Part shown: positions 12,080 to 23,640 of the stretch, piece by piece
Layout: every line of letters begins with the position of its first letter
Numbering within the stretch: the first letter of the stretch is position 1
NCBI GenBank assembly: GCA_037783545.1
Contig: JBBELK010000105.1
Location: 620,001 to 684,000 of the forward strand
Source of the DNA: Henricia sp. BOLD:AAB3569
Lineage: Eukaryota > Echinodermata > Asteroidea > Spinulosida > Echinasteridae
Length of the DNA stretch: 64,000 nucleotides
Direction of reading: 5' to 3'
Program-made: the position numbers and the translations under genes
Notes under the pieces: model-generated
What the model saw: only the letters and a program-made list of their open reading frames with translations
What the model was told of the DNA's origin: nothing
Databases searched by the model: none

Positions 12080-12330
12080 TGCACGATTGTCTACTGGACG
12101 TCAAGTATCCAAAAACATAAAATAATAAGAACGTTTCGGCTGAAATCTTGCAAAAAAAGTAATAAATTTACACGGCGAAAGAGCTGAGACGAGCGGCCAT
12201 TTTGCTGATTAGATTTGTGCACAGTGTGCAGTGCAATATGGCGGTGGTCATGTGATCAATAAGCTAGACACGTCAATGGTTCGCCGGTATACTACTCGTA
12301 GATCGTGTTGTAAACAACGTGATACACGGC
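12080..12330 (-). promoter_or_regulatory. Probable 5' UTR / TATA-less promoter of AP3D1
   Basis: The region directly upstream of the AP3D1 ATG. No TATA box is evident. A GCAAAATGGCCGC element near 12200 contains a short upstream ORF of ten codons before a TAA. The exact start site cannot be read from sequence. The assignment rests only on position. Confidence 0.4.
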
Positions 12331-13734
12331 AAGGTGTGTGCAGGGGGCCAGCGTGTAAAAACAAAACACTCAAAATTAATTTAATTAATAACGAACATAT
12401 TTAGTGGGAAAGGATAGTGAAAGAAATGAAATGGCCACAAGCCAAACTCAAACAGAAGAGAGAAAAATTAGACGTTTGCATTTTTTAGTGTTTTTTGGTG
12501 TTCCAATTTCTAAGGGGGTTGGGTTCACTAGTCTAAGGTAATTAGTTAATTATTGCTGGAAAATATTTTCTTACACGGACCACTTAATTCCAAGTCAGGC
12601 AAATGTCTGACTAAGCATTAATTTTAAATACATGTATTTTAAATATCTATATAAAGTTGTAGATAAAGTCTTGGGGCTATCTGTGCTACATGTATTTCCA
12701 TATCCATGTGAATATAATCTATAGAAACCCAAACAGAAAGAATTGGCTAATTTCTAAATTTTCCCTGAAATATTTTCCAAGGGCTAATTGATTTTTAGTC
12801 AAGAAAAGCTTGGAAACGTTGGCTCAATTTCCAACTGAATTCGAATGTTTTTTTCCCCACATTTTTCACATACTTTTTAACATTCTTAAAATAACTAGAC
12901 AAGAGCGCCCTCATTTTCAATACTGTATGCTGAATATTCATATTCTTCGTTAGTCTTGTGGAACTACAAACATTTCGGTTTTCCGTTGCTCTCATGGAAA
13001 AACACACATGTAACAAAATAATGACGTCATTAGTACTAAGGGTCATTATTGTCTTTGGCCCCCATAGTTCTTGTCGACCCGATGTCATGACCTTCCCAAA
13101 AGGCTGCAGCCCGCCGTCCCCCAGAACAGCCAGCACACTGTTGAAGTACAGGCGTCAAATTTGAAATTTCTGACATCGATCGCAACCAATAATCACGTGA
13201 CCTCATAGAACCATGCAATCAGATACCTCTTTGGCTCCCAAGATGGCGCTGGTTGCGCCTTTTGCGTAATGTGCAACGTGTCTATAGGTGCACCTTCGTT
13301 CCCGGGTCCCGGTTGTGTGGACTTTGTAAAGCATTTTTGTTCCATATGACGTCACATTTTGTTATACATATACAGTAAGATGGCAGCTATTCGATACGGT
13401 CTATCGACGTTCCCATTATCGTTGACAGACCGCCCGTGCGGCGCTGCTCTTACCGCTTTGCTTTGCATGAGGTCCGAGTCACCAGTCTTTCCAAAATGGA
13501 AAACTCCACTTCCTCGGTGACTCAGAGTTTCTCTGATACCTCATTAGCTACTCTACTCGTTGGAATGGCTAAGAACTTCGTGGTAAAAGGTCCAAAAAAT
13601 ATCTTTGCATTTTCTGCGATTAAATGTGAACGCATTATATCATGCAAGTGAACCACTTCGGTAATCATCTGTGAACTGGTGGAACTTTATTCCGTAACGT
13701 CCAAGTATACACAACACGATATGTAGACGAGTTA

Positions 13735-13888
13735 AGCGGGCCTCCCACTGTGCGATTTTTGCTACGAATTAAGTACGATTTGGTACGATTTGGTACGATT
13801 ATGTATAGACTCTACACACAATCGTACCAAATCGTAGCTAATTGTACCTAATTCGTGGCCAAAATCGCACAGTGGTGGGAGGCCCGCT
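13735..13888. mobile_element. PIF/Harbinger-like palindromic MITE, TTA target duplication
   Basis: AGCGGGCCTCCCACTGTGCG at the left is inverted at the right (cgcacagtgg...aggcccgct). It is flanked by TTA at 13732-13734 and 13889-13891. The 3-bp TWA duplication fits PIF/Harbinger. A second copy of the family is nested in the hAT-like element just downstream. Confidence 0.65.
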
Positions 13889-13919
13889 TTATTTTGAGGT
13901 ATACACAGTACATACAAAG

Positions 13920-14315
13920 CAGGGTCGTAGTCGAGTCTATCACAATTAAAGCGGGCCTCCCACTGTGCGATTTTTGCTACGAATTTCCTACGAATTGGTA
14001 CGATTGGGAACGATTGTGTGTAGAGTCTATAGACAGTCTCTGGTAATCGTACCAAATCGTACCAATTCGTAGCAAATTCGTAGCAAAAATCGCACAGTGG
14101 GAGGCCCGCTTTAGTCTATCACAAGTCCAGAGCCGATAAAATCACAAGTACGTGACAAGTCCAGTAACAAGAAGCAAAGAATGAACACGCACAAAATAAT
14201 GCCTTTGTTGGAGTTCATTTGAATAGCGTGTGACTTGAATTAAGACCCAGATACTTGTGGTGGATGGACTTGTGAGAACTTGTGAGAACTTGTGATGGAC
14301 TCGACTACAACTCTG
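13920..14315. mobile_element. hAT-like MITE interrupted by a second MITE
   Basis: Same family as 7266-7511, in the opposite orientation (CAGGGTCGTAGTCGAG...CTCGACTACAACTCTG), with a perfect 8-bp duplication ATACAAAG at 13912-13919 and 14316-14323. A palindromic AAAGCGGGCC element occupies about 13948-14112 inside it, with a repeat of agtctatcacaa on each side. Confidence 0.8.
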
Positions 14316-15077
14316 ATACAAAGGGCTATATTTACAATGTACCTATATATATGTATATAGTTAAAATATTGGAAGTCTATACAATGATAATATATGCAAT
14401 GGCAGTATGAGAGTATGAGGTAAACAATAATAAAGATTGTTTTAATAGTAACAAGAATAAACTGAGTTGTGCTATTTATACTTCTTAACACTCTTTACAA
14501 AAATAATGGTTGAATAATGTACACTTTGTAAATTACAATTTTGCTACAAGAGGTAAAAAATAAACACGTGAAAGTCTGTGTTTCAGTGCTTTGCACGCTC
14601 TTTCAACCTTTTACAGGCTAACATCTTTGCTCGGATTCAGGAAAGTTGTAATCACGAAAGATAAAGTGAGTTTGATTCCATCCTTCTGATTCCATCCTTC
14701 CTTCTGTCTGTACAGAGCTGGGAGAATGGGATACACTATACGCGAACGCTTGGTGGCGCTAGACAGCAAATTACATAACCCACTGAATTTAAAGATAGGT
14801 GGTCCAAGAGCCACATGCTACACGTGGCCACATTTAGCACTGGAATTTGCAGGCAACATTTATAGTATTATTGCAGCATAGTTACGAAATATTTCATCTA
14901 TTTCAAATACTTTACTTTTCGCAAATACATTCTTCCAGTTTTAACTGCTATAAATCATGCCACAATTAAAATTTTAAATCTTGCTGCTCACTCAACAATT
15001 CTTGCATGGGCCAGGGGTGATAACCTAAAAGGCTGGAATAACGACTAGCTCTTGTCTTGAATTTAACACCTTAATAG

Positions 15078-15352
15078 GCCGTATTCCTGAACGTGGAGGG
15101 CGCTGTCAAGTGGTCCGCGCCTGGTCCGCGCCCATCGTGCGTTATGTTCGAACACAAAACGCGCTACGCGCACACGCCCTCCAAACGTTTATTTTGAATG
15201 GAAATCTGTGCGCGCGACACAGGTCTGCGCGCTCCGCGTACGCGACTTTTCCCCCGTACGTAGCACTGACCCCCACTTTTCTACTGTCGTCTATGGACAT
15301 TTTCCCCCAAATCACCTTGTTCGAGCGCCCTCCCGCGTTCAGGAATACGGTC
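15078..15352. mobile_element. MITE with TAGGCCGTATTCCTGAACG ends
   Basis: Terminal inverted repeats TAGGCCGTATTCCTGAACG / CGTTCAGGAATACGGTCTA. A second copy in the opposite orientation lies at 60877-61120. It is just downstream of the receptor A stop codon, so it may lie in or near the 3' UTR. Confidence 0.7.
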
Positions 15353-15369
15353 TATTGCGATGTCGTTAT

Positions 15370-18300
15370 TTAGTATTTTTGGTTTCCACGGAAACCGGTC
15401 AAGGTGGATAAAGTATCTAATGTAATCTGGTTCCCTGACTCCCCATCCTGTCCGCCATTATCAGACAATAGGTTGTATAATACACCAATAAGCGTACGCA
15501 CAAGCTCCATCCGGGAACCATTGCCCGTGTGCTGAATTGGAGCGTTCGACCAGCCACTGTAGCCTCGAGTATTCTTGGTTTTCACCCAGAATTGGTACAA
15601 TCGGTTGGGTTCTAGCCCCGTGACGATGTGTGACATTGTGGTGCTGTTTACCTCCACGAAATTACTGCAATAAGAAAAAAAGACATTATACAAACATAAT
15701 TAATGAAACATAAGGTTAGCTGTCCATTTTCGACGGTTCAAACACCAAATTATTGTTATCAGAACACTTAATTAAGGTGTGGTTTTGTGGCTGACTAAAA
15801 CCAGTAGCCTTACCCGGTCGTGTCCCCAACTGCACCCTTAGTCCATTGCACGTAGTAGCCATCAATGTACCCGTTGGGTCTCGATGGCCGTTGCCAGGTA
15901 ACTAGAACGGATGTTTCGGTCAGATTATGAACTCGAACGTCCTCTGGTGCTCCCGGTTCTATAAGAGAAACGAAGTATAGCAGCGATGTCAGATATACTA
16001 TAGACAGAAGACGCTTTCAATTATGTCGAATCATTATGGCTATGTCTCGAAATTACATACGATGCTATGGAAAATTATCAACCGTCTGCCATTGACTTGT
16101 TCGTGATTTCAAGACACAGTCGTACAATTCGGATACGGCTTGACACACGCACACAACGTCGATGCCTATAGTTGGTATTCAAAAGGTATTTAATTCTGGA
16201 TTTATTGTCACACATACTATACATGTTTTGTAATTTGCAAGGGTACTTACCTGAAGTTTTATCAGCCAGAAAGTAACTCGCCACTGGACCCTGTCCGACC
16301 GCGTTGCGCGCTGTAATATCTACGTAGTATTCCTGAAATTTGTCTAAATCTGAAAAGAAATATATCAATCATTGTTAGGATTTGCGAGTATATACCTACC
16401 ATATAAATCCATGCATTGCAATGTTCAAAGTAAAATTCTACGACATTTTTACAGATAAAATTAACAGCTTTACTTTGGGAGCAGGTTATTGTCGCAACAA
16501 CGTACCCCTCATTGGCTATTGTTTTCGTATGAGGCATTTTGCTGAGGTTGATTTCAAGTTGATTTGAAGCTGATTTTTGTAAAGTGCCTAATCACCACTG
16601 AAACGAAACAACCAAACATGGGATGAGTGCAATATACTCACTTTCTAACAGTAGCATGGTTCCGTTGGCTCTAACCGATCTGTCTAAACTAGACGATCCG
16701 TTGGCTAACATCCGTCTTAGCATTACATCGTAGCCTATAATGTGACCTCGTCTGTTTGCGCGTTGCAACGCCTGGAAGGAAATCAAGAACGGAACAATCA
16801 GTTTAAAGCTGTGGTTTAAAGGCACAGGATCGTCAATGCGCGCGTGAGGCCAAATTCGTGCCACGAAATACGCAGCTCCATGCCTTTGGGCGTGTTTGTT
16901 TCACGACAGATTCGAATCCAGATCCCGATTTATTTTACGCGCAGAAACAAACGTAACTGCTCTCGACTAGGAATTCAAGTCATGTGAATTGGATCTGCGC
17001 AGATCTGAATCCGTTCGAAACAAACACGCCCTTTGCTAGGGAGCTGCGTATTTCGTGGCACGAATTGGGCAAAACGCGCGCATTGACGAGCCTCTGCCTT
17101 TAATGGTTTTTGAGAGATACTTCACGGTACCATAGGGTGTGGGATACCGAGATCCATAAGGTGCACTATCTAAGGTGCACTATCTAAGGTGCCCATTTGG
17201 AGCAAAATCAATGAGCTATTCCTTGCTAAGGGGCATTGGAAAGCTAAGCATTTTGAATATGCGATTCCCGCCTTTATCTTCATACCATTTTGCCGATTAG
17301 CATCTGACGCCATGTTTGCGTGATGCTCTGATAAGTGCAAGTCGAAAAGTGCCTAAGCATGCCACTTCAGCCTTTGTCGTCACTTCATTCTATTTTCCTG
17401 GTTTTATATAGTGGCAAACATATTCGTATTACCAGAAAATCTTCTAAAGATGGTTATCACGGCCAGGTATCATCACAGTAACATCTGCAAGGGGCACGTG
17501 GCCGTCTTGTAACATCAACCAAACTGACTTTGCCGAGATGATAGCTTTAAGATCATTTGGGGAACCCACCTGCCATTGTAAAAACACGTCCCTCTTGTAC
17601 GCCGGATCGTCCGTGTTGTCATATTCCTGAGCTTGTATGCCCGTTGGCGCTGCGTTGGGTACTTTTTGAAGAGAGAGAAAACAAAACATCAAAATGTCAG
17701 CGTTGCTCAGTTTGACATTTGAAAAACTGGTATAATTATAGCACATATAACAATGTCACATTGTGAGGCAAGGGGAGGCATCTAATTAGCTTATAGCAAT
17801 ACGCAACGCGCTTAAATACACCAATAGAAGGCACTCATTCGATTTTACTTCTAAAATGGCGCTGATTGTTCATATGACGTAACGTGTTAAAGATATATAC
17901 CACTTGTTGCTATGCCTCACAAGCTATCATCAAAATGGCGACACACACTGCACAAACCAATTGGACTTTCAACGGAAAGCAAGTGGACGAATCGAGCACC
18001 CTGAGCAACAAGGAACGGTGGTAAATCGCTTTGCATCGCTTACCTGCCTCGACCGTCTTTCGCGTCACTGGTTCGGACCAATCACTCCAGTATTCATCGC
18101 TAAAGCTCCCCATGGACCGGCACGAGACTCGGACGCTGTATGATGTGTGCGGCAGGAGATTTCCAACCGTGTACTGGCGTTCTTCTAAATAAGATCCGCC
18201 ATGGTCCAAATCGGGAATCTGGATGGAGAAAAAATTACGAAACTAATACATTTCTGATTAAATTCCTGGGTATTCAGTAGACATGTATCATGTTAATATT

Positions 18301-21294
18301 ATGTAGAAGCGTATACCATTAATTTAGAGCCAAATGGTTGCATCCCATTGGTAAGAAAATGCGCATAAGATGTCTTGTCATCTGACCCAGTGGCGCGTGA
18401 CCCAGTACAGTTTGGCGTACCATTCTTACAGAAGCTCCGCTACCAAGGGTCGTAATCTCCAGGCGGTATTCGAGGTATGTAGCGAAGTCATCGTCCCATT
18501 CTGGCGGGAGATCCCACGTGATATGCAGCTCGTCTGGACTCGGTGACGTCATGGTGACGTCAGTGGGTGGGTTAGGGATGGCTGAAACAAGAAAGGGGAA
18601 AATAAAAGGATTGATTACAAGTCAGAAAGGAAAGGGTTGATTTCATATTGAACGCTGATCTCAAAGAGTCAGCTCTAGCCCACAACAAAACGTGCCACGT
18701 CTTCTATCATTTTGTAATGTTATGGATTTTCTTGCTGGTCGACAAGTTTGATTAAAAACTTTCTTTTTGATTATTCTCGTGTTTCATTTGTTTGCTTACA
18801 ACCCTGAATATTTGTTTTTCTTTTCTTTTTACGGCTGACTTTGTGTAAAAATCACCTTGGAATCCGGGGTTGAAGTGAATCTCCGAGCTAGCCGATCCCA
18901 GATTATTGGTAGCTGTGACCCGAACCATCTGGCCGAATCCGTTGTTATGATGCCGGGACACCGTGCACGTGTTCCTTCCCCGCCCGTCTATCTTGGGGCA
19001 ATCCTTCCAGTCGTTTGGTCCGTACCTGCACCGAACGAAAACAGGCTCGTCAAAATGTGTCGACAAAGTGTCGACAAAACATCGACTTTACCGTTATGTT
19101 CTCATTAAACATATGGCTAAATTTATTGCGGCATGCAACCTGCCTGTTCGTCAAAGGACGGCGAGAGAACTTCCAAACTGTTTTGTTGACTTTCCCAGTC
19201 TTTCGACATTTCTGTCGAATTTGTCGACAACTTACTGTCGACATTATCAATAGTGTCGACAGTCTTACCGGTTTCTGTAGCTGAACTTGTAGCGAGTTCG
19301 GAGGTTTGTACTGGCTACTTCGCTCCATTCACACCAGAAGTCGAACATGTTGGGACTATGACACCGCAGACCTCTCGGTGGTGTTGGAGCAACTGAAAAA
19401 CATCCATTATAAACAAGACATATTATTCATTAGTCGATAGATAATGGTATTCGATAGTCAAGGCAACAATTTGATTCTGATAGTCCACTGATGTGTTTTC
19501 AGACATGATTGTGTGGTATAGTGGTGCATTTTGGTGTTAATTTTGATGGCGTCTTTGGCAACATACACGTCAAGCAATCATACCCGGGACATGAGGAACC
19601 CACTATCATGCCAACCCGACGGCGCCCCATAACGTGTGCTTCCCTTGTCTATAGTCATGACCGCTGAATGTAAAGTATCTATTATGAACACTGTAATGAG
19701 CAGTTACTGTTTAAGTACCTCCGACACGCATCAGCGAACCCTGGTATAACATCATCCGTCGACCATCGCTCTCAAAGGCGCAAAAATAGGCTCCTGAATC
19801 GCCGAAAGTCACGTTGCGAAGTTTGATGCGGGAAATGTTGTCTTCCACCTCGTACTGGTCACGTGGTATTTGATTGCTGTGAAAACAAGGACTTTAAATG
19901 AAGAGCAGCTCTTTCTGAAAAGAAACCCAAGACGTTTGGCTTGCATTCCAAATGGCGCCACCGCTATGTTCGTTTGATCTTGTGTACATCTTCGACACTA
20001 CATAGATTGTTCACATTATCAAAACTGCAAACTCGCATACCGTTCGGTTTATTTTGCCGATTAGCTTTTCCGGTTTACTTTAACAAGCTAATTTAATTAT
20101 TTTAATCCCTTTAGTAACTAAATATACTTGCTAATTGAGATTGCTTGATAACCCCAATTAGCAAGCCGCACAAAATACCCCAAATGGTGCCAAATTATTC
20201 AAATTCCATTTTTATTCATTCCTAAATAAATTATCATCGGGTATCACACAGACATTGCATAATTTTCTTACTTGTAAGACTTGAAGTACCAGACTATATC
20301 TGTTGCAGACTGCGTTGTAGCCGATGTGTTAAGGACGCAGCGAAACGTAATATTTGAGCCGACTTGTACGATGGGGTCTAAGGGCTTGATCGATGCTGTC
20401 GAGTAAAGATGAAATGTTTAACATTAATGTATCCGAGCCACTTCATAAACCGTGTCCAAATTCGTTGCCTGCGTCTTAAAATTACACACGAATCTAAATG
20501 GAAATTGATCAAGCCGCTAACATAGCGTCTTCCATTGACTTGAGTGCAATTTCAAGCCGTGGGGAATGACTTTGGAAACGCCAATATTACCTGGTGCAAA
20601 CTAAAATGTTACATGGAAGTTACACAATTGACATTTAAAAAACCATAAACGATATTCTTTCCTACATGTATTTTGTCGCCGTACTTGGCTGTTGGTCACA
20701 CACTAAATCAGGTGATTTAGCTGTGGTGTCAATAGTGCATTTTTGTGATGATAATAGGCCATGTTGACTAAACAATCGAACTCACACGTTCCTGATAGGC
20801 CTATCATATCATAACATATTATTATCATCAGAAAGAGATCGTACTATGGAAAGTAAGTAAATAGACCGTTTGGGCGGGTATCGTCCGTTTAGTAGACAGA
20901 TTTGTCTCTGCATATTGTGTATGATGTATCAGTGACATACGCTGACAACACGTATGGTAGCCTCGTCATCGCGACGTAATTATGACGTCATTGTGACGTA
21001 ATCATTACGCCATTTGAAAATGTTAACGTTCATGTTCTCATTTGTAAGTAATATCAAAAATAGCTGGATTAAAAATGAAACAAATGGTAATTTGCACGTG
21101 AAACGTTGTCCAGAACTCAGGCCTACCGGGCCAACAATTTGAAAGAATCGACTTCGGTATTATCGATTTCATAATTTGTTTAATCGCCATATATTGATCA
21201 TACCTGGGATTCCCTCCACGATGTTTGTTCTGTACAGAATTATCGCAAGAACAAACAGTTGAGTGATGACGAGCTGGGTAAGTAAAAGAGACAT
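15370..21294 (-). CDS. Receptor A: gp130/IL6ST-like class I cytokine receptor, predicted secreted
   Basis: Twelve coding exons: 21294-21204, 20395-20272, 19876-19719, 19392-19269, 19025-18856, 18581-18430, 18218-18044, 17661-17570, 16771-16642, 16349-16251, 15958-15814, 15664-15370 (TAA at 15372-15370). They join in frame to 584 residues. Order: signal peptide (1-30, hydrophobic LVITQLFVLAIILY); Ig domain (31-124, Cys in TFRCVLN and in GDSGAYFC); FN3 with the cytokine-receptor cysteines (125-222; LRCHSPNMFDFWCEWSE, DCPKI...NTCTV); FN3 with WSDWS at 317-321; two more FN3 domains (332-438, 439 to ~540). Class I receptors bind helical cytokines and signal through JAK/STAT. Here no membrane segment follows: the last exon reads on past the point where receptor B has a donor and ends after a polar tail, so the product should be secreted. 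An undetected alternative 3' exon remains possible. Confidence 0.9.
16816..17103. mobile_element. MITE nested inside the centre of another MITE
   Basis: The outer palindrome (TTTAAAGGCACAGGATCGTCAATG ends, split here: left TTTAAAGGCACAGG, right CCTCTGCCTTTAA) also exists uninterrupted at 48100-48243. At its centre the plain copy reads ccatgcctttgctatgg; here a GGCGTGTTTGTTTC-ended element (16889-17040) sits between two CTTTG copies, a 5-bp target duplication. It lies in the receptor A intron between exons 8 and 9. Confidence 0.8.
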
Positions 21295-22870
21295 TCTCTT
21301 TCTTCTTCGGATACTGCTTGCTTCCGCCTAACCTAGCGTGGAGACTTCGGTGTAGTTCGATGCCTTGGGATACCGCTCGGGAACAGTCGGTAATCGCAAT
21401 ATCTGGGTGACAATTAGGATATACTTCGTGACTGAGCTTTTAACGCAATGGACTTGCCTTCACCATTTCGGAGAAAATGTTACGAAATAGCCCTCACTAT
21501 CACTGATAAATCTGTTCTAATGTTGGATGGGAATAGTTTCAATTTGTGACGTCTCAGAGGGAACTATATACCACAATGTGAGTGACAAAAGTATAATCAG
21601 GCATGCTGAAAATATAGGTCATAATCTTGCTAATTATTTCCGTTGCCCCCCGGACCGTAACATGTAGACAGTATTTCTTAAAATTCCACAAGATTAAAAT
21701 AAACCCCGGTGTCTATAGCGCTATTAAGTCAACTGTCGATGTCTGATTGTCAAGACCTTTGTGCGCATGACACATTATTGACACAGCGATAACGTTGAAA
21801 AGGTGCGAGTGTTTGGCATTCACAAGGTGTCACGAGAGAGCCAAACTGCCTAAAATGGAACCCCTTACGTGATGACGATTTCTCACCCACCCTGTAATCG
21901 TGACCTCTATATTTGACAGGTCAGTTGGTCATTAAATTCTCATTACAACCTTTCACCACGTTTACCAACGAGCTATAAAAATGCGGACATTTGTCAAATC
22001 GACAGCTGTCAATTTGTTCACGGATATGGAAGTATAGAGGACGAAAACGAGACATTCGTTCATGATCATTTTGGGAAATATTTGATTTTCCGGGCACGCC
22101 CGTTTTCGAGAGGTTTTTCCCTCAACATAGTGCAGGATTCCGGAACTGACACATCAATCTGGCCGCCGTCTTTAAACATTCAACGTGGATCAATTAGTTT
22201 CCGGGCTCTTGAAGGGACGGTTTGGCTTTCTTAAAATGCCGTCACAAAACCAGTGTCAAACCCGGCGTTGTCAATGGTTCAAAATTGGTTGTGCGACTGG
22301 GGTCAGCTAGGGGACATGGTTGGCCCTGTACCCATGCACCCTGCATACCCCATGCACAGGAAGATGGGGAAGGGTCGATGAACAGACCAAAATGTAGTCT
22401 TAATTGGCTCCAAGACCTGGAGCCTTAGACTAATAAAAAACTGATAACTAAACTTATATCAAGGCCTTTTCCCAAATTTTGACTTGGGCTCAGGCTCCGG
22501 CTCCATGTAAACCACATGGAGACGGAGACGGAGACGGAGACGAAGCCGAGATTTGGAAAAGCCCACAAGATTCATGTCGTTGAAAACTGTTAACATCAGG
22601 GAGACACATACTACATCAAAACACAAATGAGCTGTCGCCTGAAATTTAAGCCTAATAGGAGACATTAGGGAATTTTTGAAAAGACTTTTCAGACTGTCAC
22701 TTTGCAAAACAGTCGATAGCATCCCAGCTGAACCTAAACAAGCGCCAACCATCTCAAACGAGATTAGAGGCAGTCGTTGCTAAGGCGACGGATACTCCAA
22801 TTTCAGTTCCTTGCTGGCATATCAATAAAAGTGACTCTGCTTGCAACTTTAGGAAATAAAAATGACTTAC

Positions 22871-22966
22871 CTGTCAATTAGCTCTCAGGGTTGAAGATGA
22901 ATGCTTCGATGGATTCCTTTTAGTTGACCGGGGGAACATCTCACGGAAAGCTGAGTTACAGTGACT
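22871..22966 (-). promoter_or_regulatory. Receptor A leader (5' UTR) exon with a 21-codon upstream ORF
   Basis: From the predicted start site at 22966 the exon runs to a strong donor (TTGACAG|GTAAGT). It contains ATGTTCCCCCGG..., an upstream ORF of 21 codons ending in TGA five bases before the donor. The exon would be joined across a ~1.5-kb intron to an acceptor shortly 5' of the coding ATG at 21294. Link to receptor A is by position and strand. Confidence 0.6.
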
Positions 22967-22999
22967 GACGACGAGACGAGCCCATCGCCACCTTATATA
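22964..22999 (-). promoter_or_regulatory. TATA box and initiator for receptor A
   Basis: On the minus strand TATATAAGG starts at 22999 and is followed by an initiator TCAGTC whose A (22966) lies 33 bases downstream of the first T, the standard TATA-Inr spacing. A leader exon with a GTAAGT donor follows. This supports a focused, probably inducible promoter. Confidence 0.7.
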
Positions 23000-23327
23000 C
23001 ACGATTCGTTTACTGCTCTACCGTCATTTAACCCGTGTAATTAAACGCAACCAAGGTCATACCGTACCGAACCGGCGCGGTGCGCGCGCTTGGCCAATCA
23101 CCTGTGTCTGACTTGGGTCACGTGATCTCTCACGATTTCCTACTATCATAATTATGGGTGATTTGAAATCCAAACAAACATTTGAGTTTAGACTGGAGGA
23201 CTTTGTAAACAGACAAAGCGGGTTTGATTTTACCTTTCTGAACTCTGATATAAGATAGATCTGCCGTTTCTGATCTGCGTGCCAAGGATTTGTTTCAACC
23301 TTCTTGTGGTCGTTGCAATGAAATCTC

Positions 23328-23640
23328 CACCCCCCCCCCCCCCCCCCACCCCCCCCCCCCCCCACCCCACCCCCGCTGTGGGGGTGAGGGGTTAACGGGA
23401 CAAGGGGTGAGGGGGTAGATGGCTAAGGGATAAGGAGGGCTCAGGGTAAGGTAAGGAGGGTAGAATAAGGAGGCCCGTGGTGGTGAGAGGTAAGGGGTAA
23501 GGAGGGGTGTGGCCTTGGGGAGGAGTTAGGCCCTAAGGGACTTAAGGAGGGGAAATTAGGGGTAAGAAGGGGTCGAGGGGTATGAGGGGTTGGGTTGAAT
23601 ATGCAGGATAGGGGTGGGGTAAGGGGGTATAAGAGGGTCC
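23328..23640. repeat. Poly-C tract followed by G-rich GGGGTAAGG-type low-complexity DNA
   Basis: About 45 bp of nearly pure C followed by ~270 bp of plus-strand G/A-rich sequence with many GGGG runs. It could form quadruplex structures and is prone to slippage. No coding potential. Confidence 0.8.

Larger units (their letters stand above)
12330..15369. other. Intergenic DNA between AP3D1 and receptor A
   Basis: No exon with a supported protein match was found here on either strand. The stretch contains MITEs (13735-13888, 13920-14315, 15078-15352) and a conserved-looking patch around 13020-13260 with coding-like but unrecognised frames that I could not tie to splice signals. Confidence 0.5.
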
